Source of the DNA: WRIS01 sp050945135
GTDB lineage: Bacteria; Actinomycetota; Coriobacteriia; Coriobacteriales; Eggerthellaceae
Assembly (NCBI GenBank): GCA_050945135.1
Contig: JBMNSJ010000009.1
Span: forward strand, 1 to 50,382
Reading direction: 5' to 3'
DNA length: 50,382 bases
Under the pieces are notes generated by a model. It saw only the letters and a list, made by a program, of their open reading frames with translations. It was not told the DNA's origin and ran no database searches. Positions 1-8,395 of this stretch are shown here, piece by piece. The translations under genes and the position numbers were made by a program. Every line of letters starts with the position of its first letter. Positions within the stretch are counted from its first letter, which is position 1.

Positions 1-224
1 ATTCTGCAATGGAGGGCTTTTTCGGAACACTGAAAAATGAGTTCTTCTACTACCGTGATTGGTCAAGCACTACAGCAGAAGAGTTTATTGCAAGGCTTGA
101 CGAACAGTTACGCTATCATTGCGAAGACAGAATCAAAAAGTCGCTTGGATGGTTAAGTCCTACCCAATATCGACAAAGCCTAGGAATCGCTGCCTAGAGT
201 GTCCAGAAAAACGTCCGGAGCCCC
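1..224 (+). mobile_element. 3' end of an IS3-family insertion sequence (truncated by window edge)
   Basis: The element enters from the left edge with the last part of a transposase reading frame that stops at 197. It ends with GTCCGGAGCCCC at 213-224. The reverse complement of that 12-mer, GGGGCTCCGGAC, occurs at 50300-50311 at the other end of the window, directly before a second partial copy, so I read it as the terminal inverted repeat. The exact outer edge and the target duplication cannot be set from one end only. Confidence 0.85.
3..197 (+). CDS. IS3-family transposase (OrfB), C-terminal fragment
   Basis: This is the last ~64 residues of an IS3-type DDE transposase (rve integrase core). 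The frame is open to the left edge, so the N-terminal part and the first catalytic aspartates lie outside the window. The segment starting SAMEGFFGTLKNEFFY matches the conserved end of the IS3 core (usually written ESFFGTLKxE), which carries the catalytic glutamate. The tail with SLGWLSPTQYRQSLG is the common IS150/IS3 ending (LxxLSPxxYR). The ATG at 9 is internal, not a true start. It belongs to the element whose right inverted repeat follows at 213-224. Confidence 0.88.
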   Translation, partial: SAMEGFFGTLKNEFFYYRDWSSTTAEEFIARLDEQLRYHCEDRIKKSLGWLSPTQYRQSLGIAA

Positions 225-502
225 TTAAGACGCTTCTGTACCCAAAAACTGTTGTTTCTAAAAAAAACTATCGATGCTACATTGCTGAGAAGCAAGACAG
301 ACATAATAAAAGCACGCACTCTGATGTGAGTTACATGCCAACGTCTACTTTGTGGGAGAGCTGCACAAGGCGAACTTTGACTTGTGGGTAAAACTAGATA
401 TACCGAAAGTATCGACCCGAAGACCAAGAGCTACTTTGTGACCTGCTTCGTGCGTGATATTATTACTGTCGAGCGAGGAGTCGAGGAAAGAGGTAAGCAA
501 AG
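225..502 (+). other. Intergenic stretch before dapB with a possible decayed gene 3' end
   Basis: No intact gene is seen. In one frame from about 325 and in a second frame from 381 the translation looks protein-like. The first reads ANVYFVGELHKANFD; the second ends DPKTKSYFVTCFVRD and then stops with a TGA at 504-506 that overlaps the dapB start codon as ATGA. Neither frame is open across the whole stretch. I read it tentatively as the remains of a gene that preceded dapB in an operon and was cut by the adjacent IS; family unknown. The purine-rich dapB ribosome binding site (GAGGAAAGAGG, 482-492) lies in it. Confidence 0.3.
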
Positions 503-1267
503 ATGATTCGAGTTGCAGTAAGTGGAAGCGCTGGTCGCATGGGAACAGCGGTGGTGGCAGCAGTAACCTCATCGCCTGATATGGAACTAGTTTGCGGTAT
601 CGACTCGCATCTTCACGAAGCAGCTTTCCCGGTATATGACGACATTTCTCAAGCCCTTTCTACAGAAAAGGTTGATGTATTGGTCGATTTTACCCGACCA
701 GATGTGGTGGCAGGCAATATCAGTGTTGCTTTGCCGCTTGGCGTAAATTGCGTTATTGGAACAACTGGTCTTTCAAACGAGAAACTGAAAGAACTTAGTC
801 TGCTCGCTAAAGATAATGCATGTCTATTCTATGCTCCAAACTTCACGACCGGTGCTGTACTCATGATGGAATTCGCGCGTATCGCGGCTCCGTATTTTCC
901 TGAGGCTGAAGTCATCGAGTTTCACCATTGCAACAAGGTGGATGCGCCAAGTGGCACGGCTGTCCGTACGGCACAAATAATATCTGATGCCAGAGATTTT
1001 AGCTCTGAGGCACCAGGTAAAGAAACTGAAATTGAAGGAGCACAAGGAGCTCGAGGAGCGCTTATTGAGGGAGTTCCAGTTCATGCTGTGCGCTCAATGG
1101 GATATGTTGCGTCACAAGAAGTAATTTTTGGCTCGATGGGTCAAAGCCTCAGCATTCGTCACGATTCATGGGATCGAGACTCGTATATGCCTGGCGTTTT
1201 ATTGGGAATCAGAAGTGTGGGTCAGCGTAGCGGACTCATTGTAGGTTTAGAGAACTTTATGAATTAG
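503..1267 (+). CDS. dapB: 4-hydroxy-tetrahydrodipicolinate reductase
   Basis: DapB reduces 4-hydroxy-tetrahydrodipicolinate with NAD(P)H in the cytoplasmic diaminopimelate/lysine pathway, which feeds peptidoglycan. The 254-residue length is normal. The N-terminal Rossmann motif is GSAGRMG (about residues 8-14), and the catalytic and substrate-binding signature EFHHCNKVDAPSGTA lies in the middle, with the two histidines and the lysine intact. The ATG at 503 is chosen for the GAGG/AGAGG ribosome binding site just upstream. dapA follows after 73 bases, so the two are probably one operon. Upstream lies a degraded stretch and an IS end, so any original upstream partner or promoter may have been changed. 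Confidence 0.95.
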   Translation: MIRVAVSGSAGRMGTAVVAAVTSSPDMELVCGIDSHLHEAAFPVYDDISQALSTEKVDVLVDFTRPDVVAGNISVALPLGVNCVIGTTGLSNEKLKELSLLAKDNACLFYAPNFTTGAVLMMEFARIAAPYFPEAEVIEFHHCNKVDAPSGTAVRTAQIISDARDFSSEAPGKETEIEGAQGARGALIEGVPVHAVRSMGYVASQEVIFGSMGQSLSIRHDSWDRDSYMPGVLLGIRSVGQRSGLIVGLENFMN

Positions 1268-1340
1268 GAAGTACTTCAGTGGCATAATTCTTTTGTACCA
1301 CTGACGTAGATTATACGAAACAAAAACGAGGAGAGATCTC

Positions 1341-2240
1341 ATGTCAGCAGATAACACCCTTATATTCGGTCGCATGATGCCTGCAATGGTAACCCCCTTT
1401 GATGCCAATAAAGATCTCGACTTAGATCAAGCCCAGGCTCTCGCAATCCGATTAGTCGAGGGTGGCAGTGATTCGTTAATGATTAACGGTACCACGGGCG
1501 AGAGTCCGACAGTGTTTTATCCTCAGAAAATGGAGCTTTTTAGAGCAGTCTTGGAAGCTGTTGGAGGAAGGGTTCCTGTTCTTGCTAATGTTGGCGATAA
1601 CTGCACGGCAGATACCGTTGATTTTGCACGTGAGGTTGCTGCTTTGGGTGTTGACGGAGTTATGTTGGTGGTTCCGTATTACAACAAGCCACCACAAGAG
1701 GGTCTGTATCAACATTTCAAGACTATTGCCTCAGCGGTAGAAGTACCTGTCATTATGTACAACATTCCAGGACGCTGCGTTATCAACATGGAGGCAGAAA
1801 CTACCTTGAGACTTGCGCATGAGGTCGACAATATCGTTGCCATCAAAGAGGCTTCAGGCAATATGGCTCAGATAAAGAGAATTATTGATGAGTCACCAGA
1901 CGACTTCATGGTGTTTTCTGGTGATGATGAGGCAACATATGAAGTAATGAAAATGGGTGGTGCCGGAGTTATTTCTACGTTAGGAAATCTTGCACCAGCC
2001 CGTATGAAAGAATTAGTAGATTTGTGTGCGTCAGGAGATTATGAGGCAGCTTATGCTGCTCACGAAGCTCTGGCTCCACTCATGCAAGAATTGTTTGTCA
2101 CTGCAAATCCAATTCTTGTAAAGGAAGCGCTCAATATTGCGGGCTTCCCAGTTGGTGGAGTACGCTTGCCGCTCGTTGACGCCACACCCGAGCAATCCGC
2201 ACGTTTAGCGCAGGTAATGCGTGAAGTCGGAGTGCTCTGA
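1341..2240 (+). CDS. dapA: 4-hydroxy-tetrahydrodipicolinate synthase
   Basis: DapA condenses pyruvate with aspartate semialdehyde through a Schiff base, the first committed step to diaminopimelate and lysine. The protein is 299 residues, full length for this class I aldolase. GTTGESPT is the pyruvate-binding loop, YYNKP follows mid-protein, and AIKEASGNM holds the Schiff-base lysine. The usual YNxPxRT motif reads YNIPGRC here, keeping the arginine but with Cys for Thr. The start ATG has a GAGGAGAG site eight bases upstream. It lies between dapB and the RNase J gene, all in one direction with short gaps, a common actinobacterial and Firmicute order. Confidence 0.95.
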   Translation: MSADNTLIFGRMMPAMVTPFDANKDLDLDQAQALAIRLVEGGSDSLMINGTTGESPTVFYPQKMELFRAVLEAVGGRVPVLANVGDNCTADTVDFAREVAALGVDGVMLVVPYYNKPPQEGLYQHFKTIASAVEVPVIMYNIPGRCVINMEAETTLRLAHEVDNIVAIKEASGNMAQIKRIIDESPDDFMVFSGDDEATYEVMKMGGAGVISTLGNLAPARMKELVDLCASGDYEAAYAAHEALAPLMQELFVTANPILVKEALNIAGFPVGGVRLPLVDATPEQSARLAQVMREVGVL

Positions 2241-2260
2241 CATAAGAAAAAAGGAAACGA

Positions 2261-4120
2261 ATGGAACAACATAATCCTCGCGATAAACGCGAGAAAGTAA
2301 ACGAGCGCGACAGCAAACGTACACGCTCCTATAAGCATGTGCAGATACAAAGTGAGCGTCCTCAAATAACACGAGGCGAGCAGGAAAAGACTTCCGAAAA
2401 GAAGAGGCAGCCGCGTCGCAGAAACCAAAAGGACTCGCAAGCGCAAATTAGCGTAAAAAAAGATCCTCAGTCTGTGCTTAAGATTATTCCTCTGGGTGGG
2501 CTTGACGCGATTGGTAAAAACATGACCGTCTTCGAATGCGGAAATGACATCATCTTAGATGATGCTGGACTCATGTTCCCTGATGATGATCATCCTGGAA
2601 TCGACTTAATCTTACCCGATTACACTTACGTGCTTGAGCACGCCGATAAGTTGCGCGGCATTATTATCACCCATGGGCACGAAGATCATACAGGTTCTTT
2701 GCCGTATCTTTTGAAAGACCTCGATCGTCGAGTTCCTATCTATGGAACAAAGCTCACATTAGGCCTCATAGAGGGAAAGCTAAAAGAGCACAAGATCAAA
2801 AATGCTCAGCTTGTTGAAATTTCTTCTGGTCAAAGTGTAAAACTTGGTTGCATGAGCGCAGAGTTTTTCTCGGTAAATCACTCGATACCAGGATCTGTTG
2901 GAGTATTTTTCCAGAGTCCTGCTGGAAATGTGTTGCACACCGGCGACGTAAAGCTTGATCAAACGCCTATCGATGGCGTTCATACCGATTTTGCTGCCCT
3001 ATCGAAATTTAGCAAGATTGGTGTCGACTTGATGATGTCTGACTCAACCAATGCAGCCAGTCCGCACTTTACGCCATCGGAGGCTGAGGTAGGCAAAACC
3101 CTCAACAAGATTATCTCGCAATCAAAACAAAAGATTGTGATTGCTTCTTTTGCAAGTCATATTCACCGTCTACAACAGATTTGTGATGCAGCAATCGCAA
3201 ACGATAGGAAGGTTGTAGTTACCGGACGCTCGATGATACAAAATACCGACATCGCGCGTAGGCTGGGGTATTTAAAGGTTAGAGATGCAGACCTGCTCGA
3301 CGCCTACGATATCAAGGGTTTGCCGCCCGAGAGAATAGTCGTCATGTGTACCGGATCGCAAGGTGAACCACTCTCAGCTTTGGCACGAATTGCAAGCGGA
3401 GAGCATAGAACAATTGATATCGAAGAAGGCGATACGGTTATTGTTTCTGCGACACCGGTTCCGGGCAACGAAAAAAAGGTAACTCGCGTTATTAATTCGC
3501 TCGCAAAAATTGGTGCTGACGTGTACGACAAATCTCGTGCGATGGTTCATGTTTCGGGTCATGCTGGTGCTGAAGAACTTAAAATCCTTTTGACTATCGT
3601 AAAGCCAAAAGCTTTTATGCCAGTTCACGGTGAGTCTGTTCATCTGAGGGCGCATGCGAAACTTGCTGCCGCAACCGGAGTGAATGAGAAAAACATCTTC
3701 ATTTGCGAGAACGGGGAAGGGCTTGAGCTGAGTTCGCGGGGTGTCAAGCGGGGCGATTACGTCCAGAGCGGTATTGTATTTGTTGATGGCTTGAGCGTTG
3801 GCGATACCTCGCAAGACGTATTAAACGAACGTAACGCACTGGGGGCTCAAGGCTTTGCTACTGTTGCTTGTGCACTCTCACCTGCGAAAAAAGAAATCGT
3901 TGGAGAGCTTCGCGTTGAGATGCATGGAATTACCGGGGGAGACGATGAGGATCTCCAGGGTGATGCCACGCAAGCGGTAACCAATACGCTTAAGCGCTCA
4001 ATGGCAAAGGGTATGCGCGGTTACGAGCTCGAGAAAGCTGTTAAATCTACCTTACATTCAATCCTTTGGGAAAGAACAAATCAACGTCCAATGATTATCA
4101 TAAGCCTCATCGAAATCTAA
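2261..4120 (+). CDS. rnj: Ribonuclease J
   Basis: RNase J is a cytoplasmic endo-/5'-3' exoribonuclease of the beta-CASP metallo-beta-lactamase family that acts in mRNA turnover and rRNA maturation. This protein has 619 residues. About the first 70 are rich in Lys, Arg, Glu and Gln and lack structure motifs, an N-terminal extension as seen in several actinobacterial homologues. The metal-binding signature HGHEDHTGSLPYL is near residue 137, followed by the beta-CASP region (PVHGE near 455) and a C-terminal domain ending about residue 619. It starts 20 bases after dapA with an AAAAAGGA site. An RNase Y gene is also present at 13004, so this cell has both enzymes. Confidence 0.93.
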   Translation: MEQHNPRDKREKVNERDSKRTRSYKHVQIQSERPQITRGEQEKTSEKKRQPRRRNQKDSQAQISVKKDPQSVLKIIPLGGLDAIGKNMTVFECGNDIILDDAGLMFPDDDHPGIDLILPDYTYVLEHADKLRGIIITHGHEDHTGSLPYLLKDLDRRVPIYGTKLTLGLIEGKLKEHKIKNAQLVEISSGQSVKLGCMSAEFFSVNHSIPGSVGVFFQSPAGNVLHTGDVKLDQTPIDGVHTDFAALSKFSKIGVDLMMSDSTNAASPHFTPSEAEVGKTLNKIISQSKQKIVIASFASHIHRLQQICDAAIANDRKVVVTGRSMIQNTDIARRLGYLKVRDADLLDAYDIKGLPPERIVVMCTGSQGEPLSALARIASGEHRTIDIEEGDTVIVSATPVPGNEKKVTRVINSLAKIGADVYDKSRAMVHVSGHAGAEELKILLTIVKPKAFMPVHGESVHLRAHAKLAAATGVNEKNIFICENGEGLELSSRGVKRGDYVQSGIVFVDGLSVGDTSQDVLNERNALGAQGFATVACALSPAKKEIVGELRVEMHGITGGDDEDLQGDATQAVTNTLKRSMAKGMRGYELEKAVKSTLHSILWERTNQRPMIIISLIEI

Positions 4121-4138
4121 TATGATTTCGGGGGCTTA
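4101..4138 (+). terminator. Hairpin overlapping the rnj stop codon
   Basis: TAAGCC (4101-4106) pairs with GGCTTA (4133-4138), and CGAAATC (4111-4117) with GATTTCG (4124-4130) around a six-base loop. The hairpin spans the rnj stop. No clear T-run follows, so it may be a weak terminator, an mRNA 3' stabiliser or chance. Confidence 0.4.
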
Positions 4139-4176
4139 AGCACCGCCATTGCTTCTGTTATAAAAAGTGTCGCAAT

Positions 4177-4195
4177 CATGCAGAATTTCTGCATG
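4177..4195. promoter_or_regulatory. Palindrome CATGCAGA-ATT-TCTGCATG upstream of ftsK
   Basis: A perfect 8-base inverted repeat with a 3-base centre lies about 90 bases before ftsK. A TATAAT hexamer follows at 4240-4245. The palindrome is compact like a repressor site but could also fold in RNA; no regulator is recognised. Confidence 0.35.
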
Positions 4196-4286
4196 TTCGT
4201 GATTTGGTGGATAGTCCTGAATTTGTTCTACAATTCGTCTATAATGTGCCTAAACGTAGATTAAACACACAATAAGGAGCTCATCA

Positions 4287-6746
4287 GTGGCTCAAAAAAG
4301 CTCTGTTGCCAGTAAAAAGAAATCAAAACCTGCAGCCAGCAAAAAACAGGTCGCGAGTCCTGCCGAAAAAGACTCGCGCAAAAAGAAGGTTGCTGCTTCT
4401 GCACGCGATGATGGCGCTCGCATTATGGACGAACGCACAAAACGTGATATCGGGGGCTTAGTCCTCGCGATTTGCTCGATAGTACTCTTTATCGTCGCGG
4501 TACTTCCTTCAGACGCTCTTGTTACCTCCTGGGTTTCAAGTGCGCTTCATCTCTGTCTTGGGATTGGCGCCTACATCCTTCCTTTTGTATTGCTTGTCAT
4601 TGCTGGTAGTTTCTTTATTCGCTTTGATCGTCAGCCAGTTACTGCGCGCGTTGCTATTGGCCTGGCTATCATTTTTGTTGCTCTACTCGCTCTATTAGCT
4701 CTCTTTACGCCGATTTCTCCGCAGCAAGATTTTGTGGTCGTGTTTAACCCCGAACATCTAGTAAGCCGAGGAGGCTATATCGGAGCGGGAATTGCGTGGG
4801 TAGGTTTGACCTTGTTTGGACAGGTCGTATCAGCGGTTATCCTTGTAGGACTCATTATTGTAGGTTTGGTGGTCATCGGATTTTCTGTATCCAAGCTTAT
4901 CGAGAAAATGCTTAGCCACAAAGAGCTTGATGATGAAGACCAAACATCAGTCTTTGATAGCCCTGCGTTCGCTCGCGTAAAAAGATCGGACGCACAAAAG
5001 CAACCAGCTGAAGCTTCAGGCATAACAAGCGTTTTGCCAAAGAGCGGCACAAAGAAACCTCGTCGTGCGTCTAGCTCTCTCAAAACGCAAGTTATTGGCA
5101 CAATACCAAATCAATATGACTCTCCTCAGGTCCAAGAAAAGGCTATGACGCGCAAGCTCGGAAAGAAGAATGCTCAAAGTGAACAAGCTTCTACCACGGC
5201 AAGTCCCGATAAGCCATCTGCAAATACTGCTGTATTAGCTACCCCAAAGGCTCAAGAAGGTTTTGAGTTGCCTAAACCAGAGATGCTGCAGCGGTCGCGG
5301 TCGAAGGCAAAAGGCGGCGCAAGTGAGGGAGAGCTGAAGGATACTGCAGCATGTCTCCAGGAAACTCTCGAAGATTTCAATATTTCTGCTCAGGTAGTAG
5401 GTTGGGTTGCTGGTCCTACTGTGACACTTTTCAAAGTTGATTTGCCAGCTGGTGTAAGAGTGAGTCGAATCACAGCGCTCGAAGATGATATTGCTCTTGC
5501 TCTTGCCGCCCCAGGTGTTCGTATTTTCGCTCCTATTCCAGGCACTAATTATGTTGGAATTGAGGTTCCAAATAAGCAGCGTAATACCGTATTGCTTGGC
5601 GACGTGATTTCTAAGGCAGGCGCTGGACCTCTCGAAATTGCAATTGGTATGGATGTTGAAGGAACGGAAATTATTTCCGATCTTGCAAAGATGCCTCATC
5701 TGCTCATTGGCGGAACCACTGGTTCTGGTAAGTCGGTTTCAATCAATGCCATGATTATGTCGATACTCATGCGGGCAACACCTGCAGAAGTTCGCTTCAT
5801 CATGATAGACCCGAAACGCGTAGAGCTTACTCCCTACAATGGCATTCCGCACCTCTATGTTCCGGTTGTTACCGAACCGCGCGAAGCCGCAAGTGCTCTT
5901 TCGTGGGGTGTTGCCGAAATGGAGAGAAGACTGAAGGTGTTCTCGAAAGTGGGCGCGCGCAACATCGGTCAATACAATGCAAAAGTACAGCAGGGTAGCC
6001 TTGAAGATGAAGAAGCTCATGATATGCCCTATATCGTCATCATTATCGACGAGCTTGCCGATCTTATGATGAATGTTGGAAAAGAGGTTGAGTATTCTAT
6101 TTCTCGCATTGCTCAGCTCGCACGTGCAGCCGGCATCCATCTTATTGTTGCCACGCAAAGACCATCCACCAATGTAGTAACCGGTCTTATTAAAGCCAAT
6201 ATTACAAACAGAATCGCTTTTAATGTTGCCTCGGGAATCGACTCTCGTGTTGTTTTAGATACCCCAGGTGCAGAAAACCTCATCGGTCTTGGAGATTTAC
6301 TGCTATCAAAACCTGAGTTTGCTAAGCCGCAGCGTATTCAGGGCTGTTATGTGTCTGAAGATGAAATAAACTCCGTCGTAGAGTTTTTGAAGGCACAAGG
6401 CGAACCCGAATATCATTCTGAGATTCTCAAAACAAATCTCATCAGCATTGGCTCTTCAAGTCCTGATGGAAATGGTGGAGGAAGTTCGGATGACCCTTTG
6501 ATTTGGGAAGCTGCAGAAATCACAGTTTCGAGCGGCTTAGGCTCGACTTCAAATATTCAACGTCGTCTAAAAGTAGGTTATTCACGTGCGGGACGTATAA
6601 TGGATATGCTTGAAGAAAAAGGAATCGTGGGGCCTCCAAACGGTTCAAAGCCTCGTGAGGTGCTTGTCGATTTGTTAGAGCTGGAGACGCTCAAGGCATT
6701 TGAGCAGCAGGACGAAGACGGATCACATCCGTCGATGGGGGAGTGA
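4287..6746 (+). CDS. ftsK: DNA translocase FtsK/SpoIIIE
   Basis: FtsK pumps chromosomal DNA through the division septum and aids dimer resolution. The 819-residue protein begins with a Lys/Ala-rich cytosolic stretch, has about four membrane segments between residues 55 and 205, a charged linker to about 340, and then the motor domain. Walker A is GGTTGSGKS (near 474-482) and Walker B is IIIDELADLM (near 581). The end carries the winged-helix gamma domain (QRRLKVGYSRAGRIMD), which reads polar KOPS sequences in the family. The start is GTG at 4287, preceded by AAGGAG. Position after rnj is conserved in actinobacteria and Bacillus (spoIIIE). Confidence 0.95.
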   Translation: MAQKSSVASKKKSKPAASKKQVASPAEKDSRKKKVAASARDDGARIMDERTKRDIGGLVLAICSIVLFIVAVLPSDALVTSWVSSALHLCLGIGAYILPFVLLVIAGSFFIRFDRQPVTARVAIGLAIIFVALLALLALFTPISPQQDFVVVFNPEHLVSRGGYIGAGIAWVGLTLFGQVVSAVILVGLIIVGLVVIGFSVSKLIEKMLSHKELDDEDQTSVFDSPAFARVKRSDAQKQPAEASGITSVLPKSGTKKPRRASSSLKTQVIGTIPNQYDSPQVQEKAMTRKLGKKNAQSEQASTTASPDKPSANTAVLATPKAQEGFELPKPEMLQRSRSKAKGGASEGELKDTAACLQETLEDFNISAQVVGWVAGPTVTLFKVDLPAGVRVSRITALEDDIALALAAPGVRIFAPIPGTNYVGIEVPNKQRNTVLLGDVISKAGAGPLEIAIGMDVEGTEIISDLAKMPHLLIGGTTGSGKSVSINAMIMSILMRATPAEVRFIMIDPKRVELTPYNGIPHLYVPVVTEPREAASALSWGVAEMERRLKVFSKVGARNIGQYNAKVQQGSLEDEEAHDMPYIVIIIDELADLMMNVGKEVEYSISRIAQLARAAGIHLIVATQRPSTNVVTGLIKANITNRIAFNVASGIDSRVVLDTPGAENLIGLGDLLLSKPEFAKPQRIQGCYVSEDEINSVVEFLKAQGEPEYHSEILKTNLISIGSSSPDGNGGGSSDDPLIWEAAEITVSSGLGSTSNIQRRLKVGYSRAGRIMDMLEEKGIVGPPNGSKPREVLVDLLELETLKAFEQQDEDGSHPSMGE

Positions 6747-6750
6747 CGAG

Positions 6751-7830
6751 ATGGCGCAGATTAGCTTCGGTACTATCTTGCGAAACGAACGAGAGAGAAA
6801 GGGCTACGATCTTGAGTCTGTTGCTCGCAGGCTGAGGATTCGTCCCGATATCCTTCAAGCTTTAGAGAGCAGCGATTTTTCTCGAATGCCACCGCGAGGT
6901 TATGCTCGTAACATGGTTAATGCCTATGCACATTTCCTTGGCTTGAATTCAACAGAGATAACGAGCATGTATCTTGAGGAAGTCTATGCAGATCAGGTTC
7001 GTCGAGCGCGTGCGAAGGCTCCTGGGACAGGCTTCGATATGTCAGAGGCGAATCGTAGTCGTCGATCTGAAGGATCTCGCAAGTCATCAACGAGAGAAAA
7101 CCCTGATGCTACAGTAAATTCGCAGGGTAGAGTCACTATGACGCACAGAAACACGCATGGTTACGATGGCGGTACTTATGAGCGCAATTATGGACGACTC
7201 AATACCGAAAGCCGAACAAGACCGGCGAGAGCAAGTGCTCTTGGAACTCAATACACCAACTTATATTCCGACTCGCGAAATAACGGATCGATTCGCTCTA
7301 AGCTACCATTGTTGCTTGCAGGTGCTGCGATTTTAGTTTTATTGATAATCCTACTTGTCTTTTTGTTCGCCCCGAAGGCAGAGTCAAGCGACGATATTCA
7401 AAAAGTTCCTGTAACAGGCGTTGATGATACTACACAAAATAGTGGTGGACTCGAAAGTGAAGATACCGTTACTCCTATCGCAGTTGCCCCCACTCGAGCA
7501 GTCGTAGAATACTCTGTTGCAAATGGGCAAAGCGCTTATATTGAGGTGTATGTTGATGATGCGGTAGATGTAGCCGATACGATAAGTGGTCCTTCTAAAG
7601 GATCGTATGAGGTGGTGGGAACGCTTAGGTTTGTTACTACCAATCCCGAAGCGGTAAGTGTTACGCAAGATGGCACAAAGCTAGAGCTCGCAGATTCGAG
7701 TGGAAGTGGTGTGTATTCGGTAACGATTGATTTTCCTGCAATACTTGCTCAGTGGCACCTTGACCATCCTCAGCCAACACCAACTACCATTGAAAGCTCC
7801 AATACAGAGCTTACCGGGGACAGTAATTAG
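6751..7830 (+). CDS. RodZ-like helix-turn-helix membrane protein
   Basis: The product resembles RodZ/YmfM, a bitopic protein that links cytoplasmic MreB to the elongation machinery in rod-shaped bacteria. Residues ~5-75 form a Cro/C1-type HTH_25 domain (GTILRNERERKGYDLE through the GYARNMVNAYA region). A long polar linker with many Arg and Ser follows, then one membrane helix at about 185-208 (LPLLLAGAAILVLLIILLVF). The ~150-residue outer part has the DUF4115-like beta domain of RodZ. ATG 6751 is chosen because GGGGGAG lies just upstream and the ftsK stop is 4 bases before it; an open frame upstream within ftsK is ignored. No mreB is visible here, so the cell-shape role is inference. Confidence 0.78.
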   Translation: MAQISFGTILRNERERKGYDLESVARRLRIRPDILQALESSDFSRMPPRGYARNMVNAYAHFLGLNSTEITSMYLEEVYADQVRRARAKAPGTGFDMSEANRSRRSEGSRKSSTRENPDATVNSQGRVTMTHRNTHGYDGGTYERNYGRLNTESRTRPARASALGTQYTNLYSDSRNNGSIRSKLPLLLAGAAILVLLIILLVFLFAPKAESSDDIQKVPVTGVDDTTQNSGGLESEDTVTPIAVAPTRAVVEYSVANGQSAYIEVYVDDAVDVADTISGPSKGSYEVVGTLRFVTTNPEAVSVTQDGTKLELADSSGSGVYSVTIDFPAILAQWHLDHPQPTPTTIESSNTELTGDSN

Positions 7831-7876
7831 CTAAGTGTGATACATTATACAGTCATGATAAACAGGAAGGGTAACC

Positions 7877-8374
7877 ATGGCAAAAGAGTCTAGTTTTGAT
7901 GTCGTATCGAGTGTTGATATGCAAGAAGTTGATAATGCATTTGGGCAAGCAAAAAAAGAGCTTGTACAGAGGTATGATCTAAAGGATTCCGGAGCTGAGA
8001 TATCTCTTGATAAAGCTGCAAAAACTCTTACAGTCCAGGCTCCAAGTGATTTCGTTGGTCGTCAAGTCATCGATGTAATTTCTTCAAAGCTTGTAAAGAG
8101 AGGGATCGACCTTAAAGCTGTTGTGTGGGGTGATCCAATTGCGGCTGCTGGTCAAAGCGTGCGTTTGGTTGCAAATATTGTTGAAGGTATAGACCGCGAT
8201 ACTGCCTCCACAATTAATAAAGATATTAAAGCCACTAAAATCAAGGTTAAAGTACAAATCGAGGGAGATAAGTTGCGTGTAAGCTCGGCTTCGCGTGATG
8301 CTCTTCAAGAGGTTATAGCTTTCCTCAAGGAAAAAGATTACGGGCAACCACTTCAATATGTTAATTATCGTTAG
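7877..8374 (+). CDS. YajQ family nucleotide-binding protein (UPF0234)
   Basis: A 165-residue cytoplasmic protein of the YajQ family, full length. The N-terminal signature SSFDVVSSVDMQEVDNA and the following RYDLKDSG are typical, and the tail KEKDYGQPLQYVNYR matches the family end. Family members have two ferredoxin-like folds. The Xanthomonas homologue binds cyclic di-GMP and E. coli YajQ has been found with tRNA, but the general function is unsettled. A GGAAGGG site precedes the ATG. It lies between rodZ and rimO in the same direction. An EAL-domain gene occurs 40 kb away, so a c-di-GMP link is possible but not shown. Confidence 0.88.
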   Translation: MAKESSFDVVSSVDMQEVDNAFGQAKKELVQRYDLKDSGAEISLDKAAKTLTVQAPSDFVGRQVIDVISSKLVKRGIDLKAVVWGDPIAAAGQSVRLVANIVEGIDRDTASTINKDIKATKIKVKVQIEGDKLRVSSASRDALQEVIAFLKEKDYGQPLQYVNYR

Positions 8375-8395
8375 TGCGGTGCAATAAGTAAATCC

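Noticed and set aside
119..391. 90-residue open frame next to the IS end
   Set aside because: It overlaps the transposase end in another frame, shows no family features and lacks a ribosome binding site.
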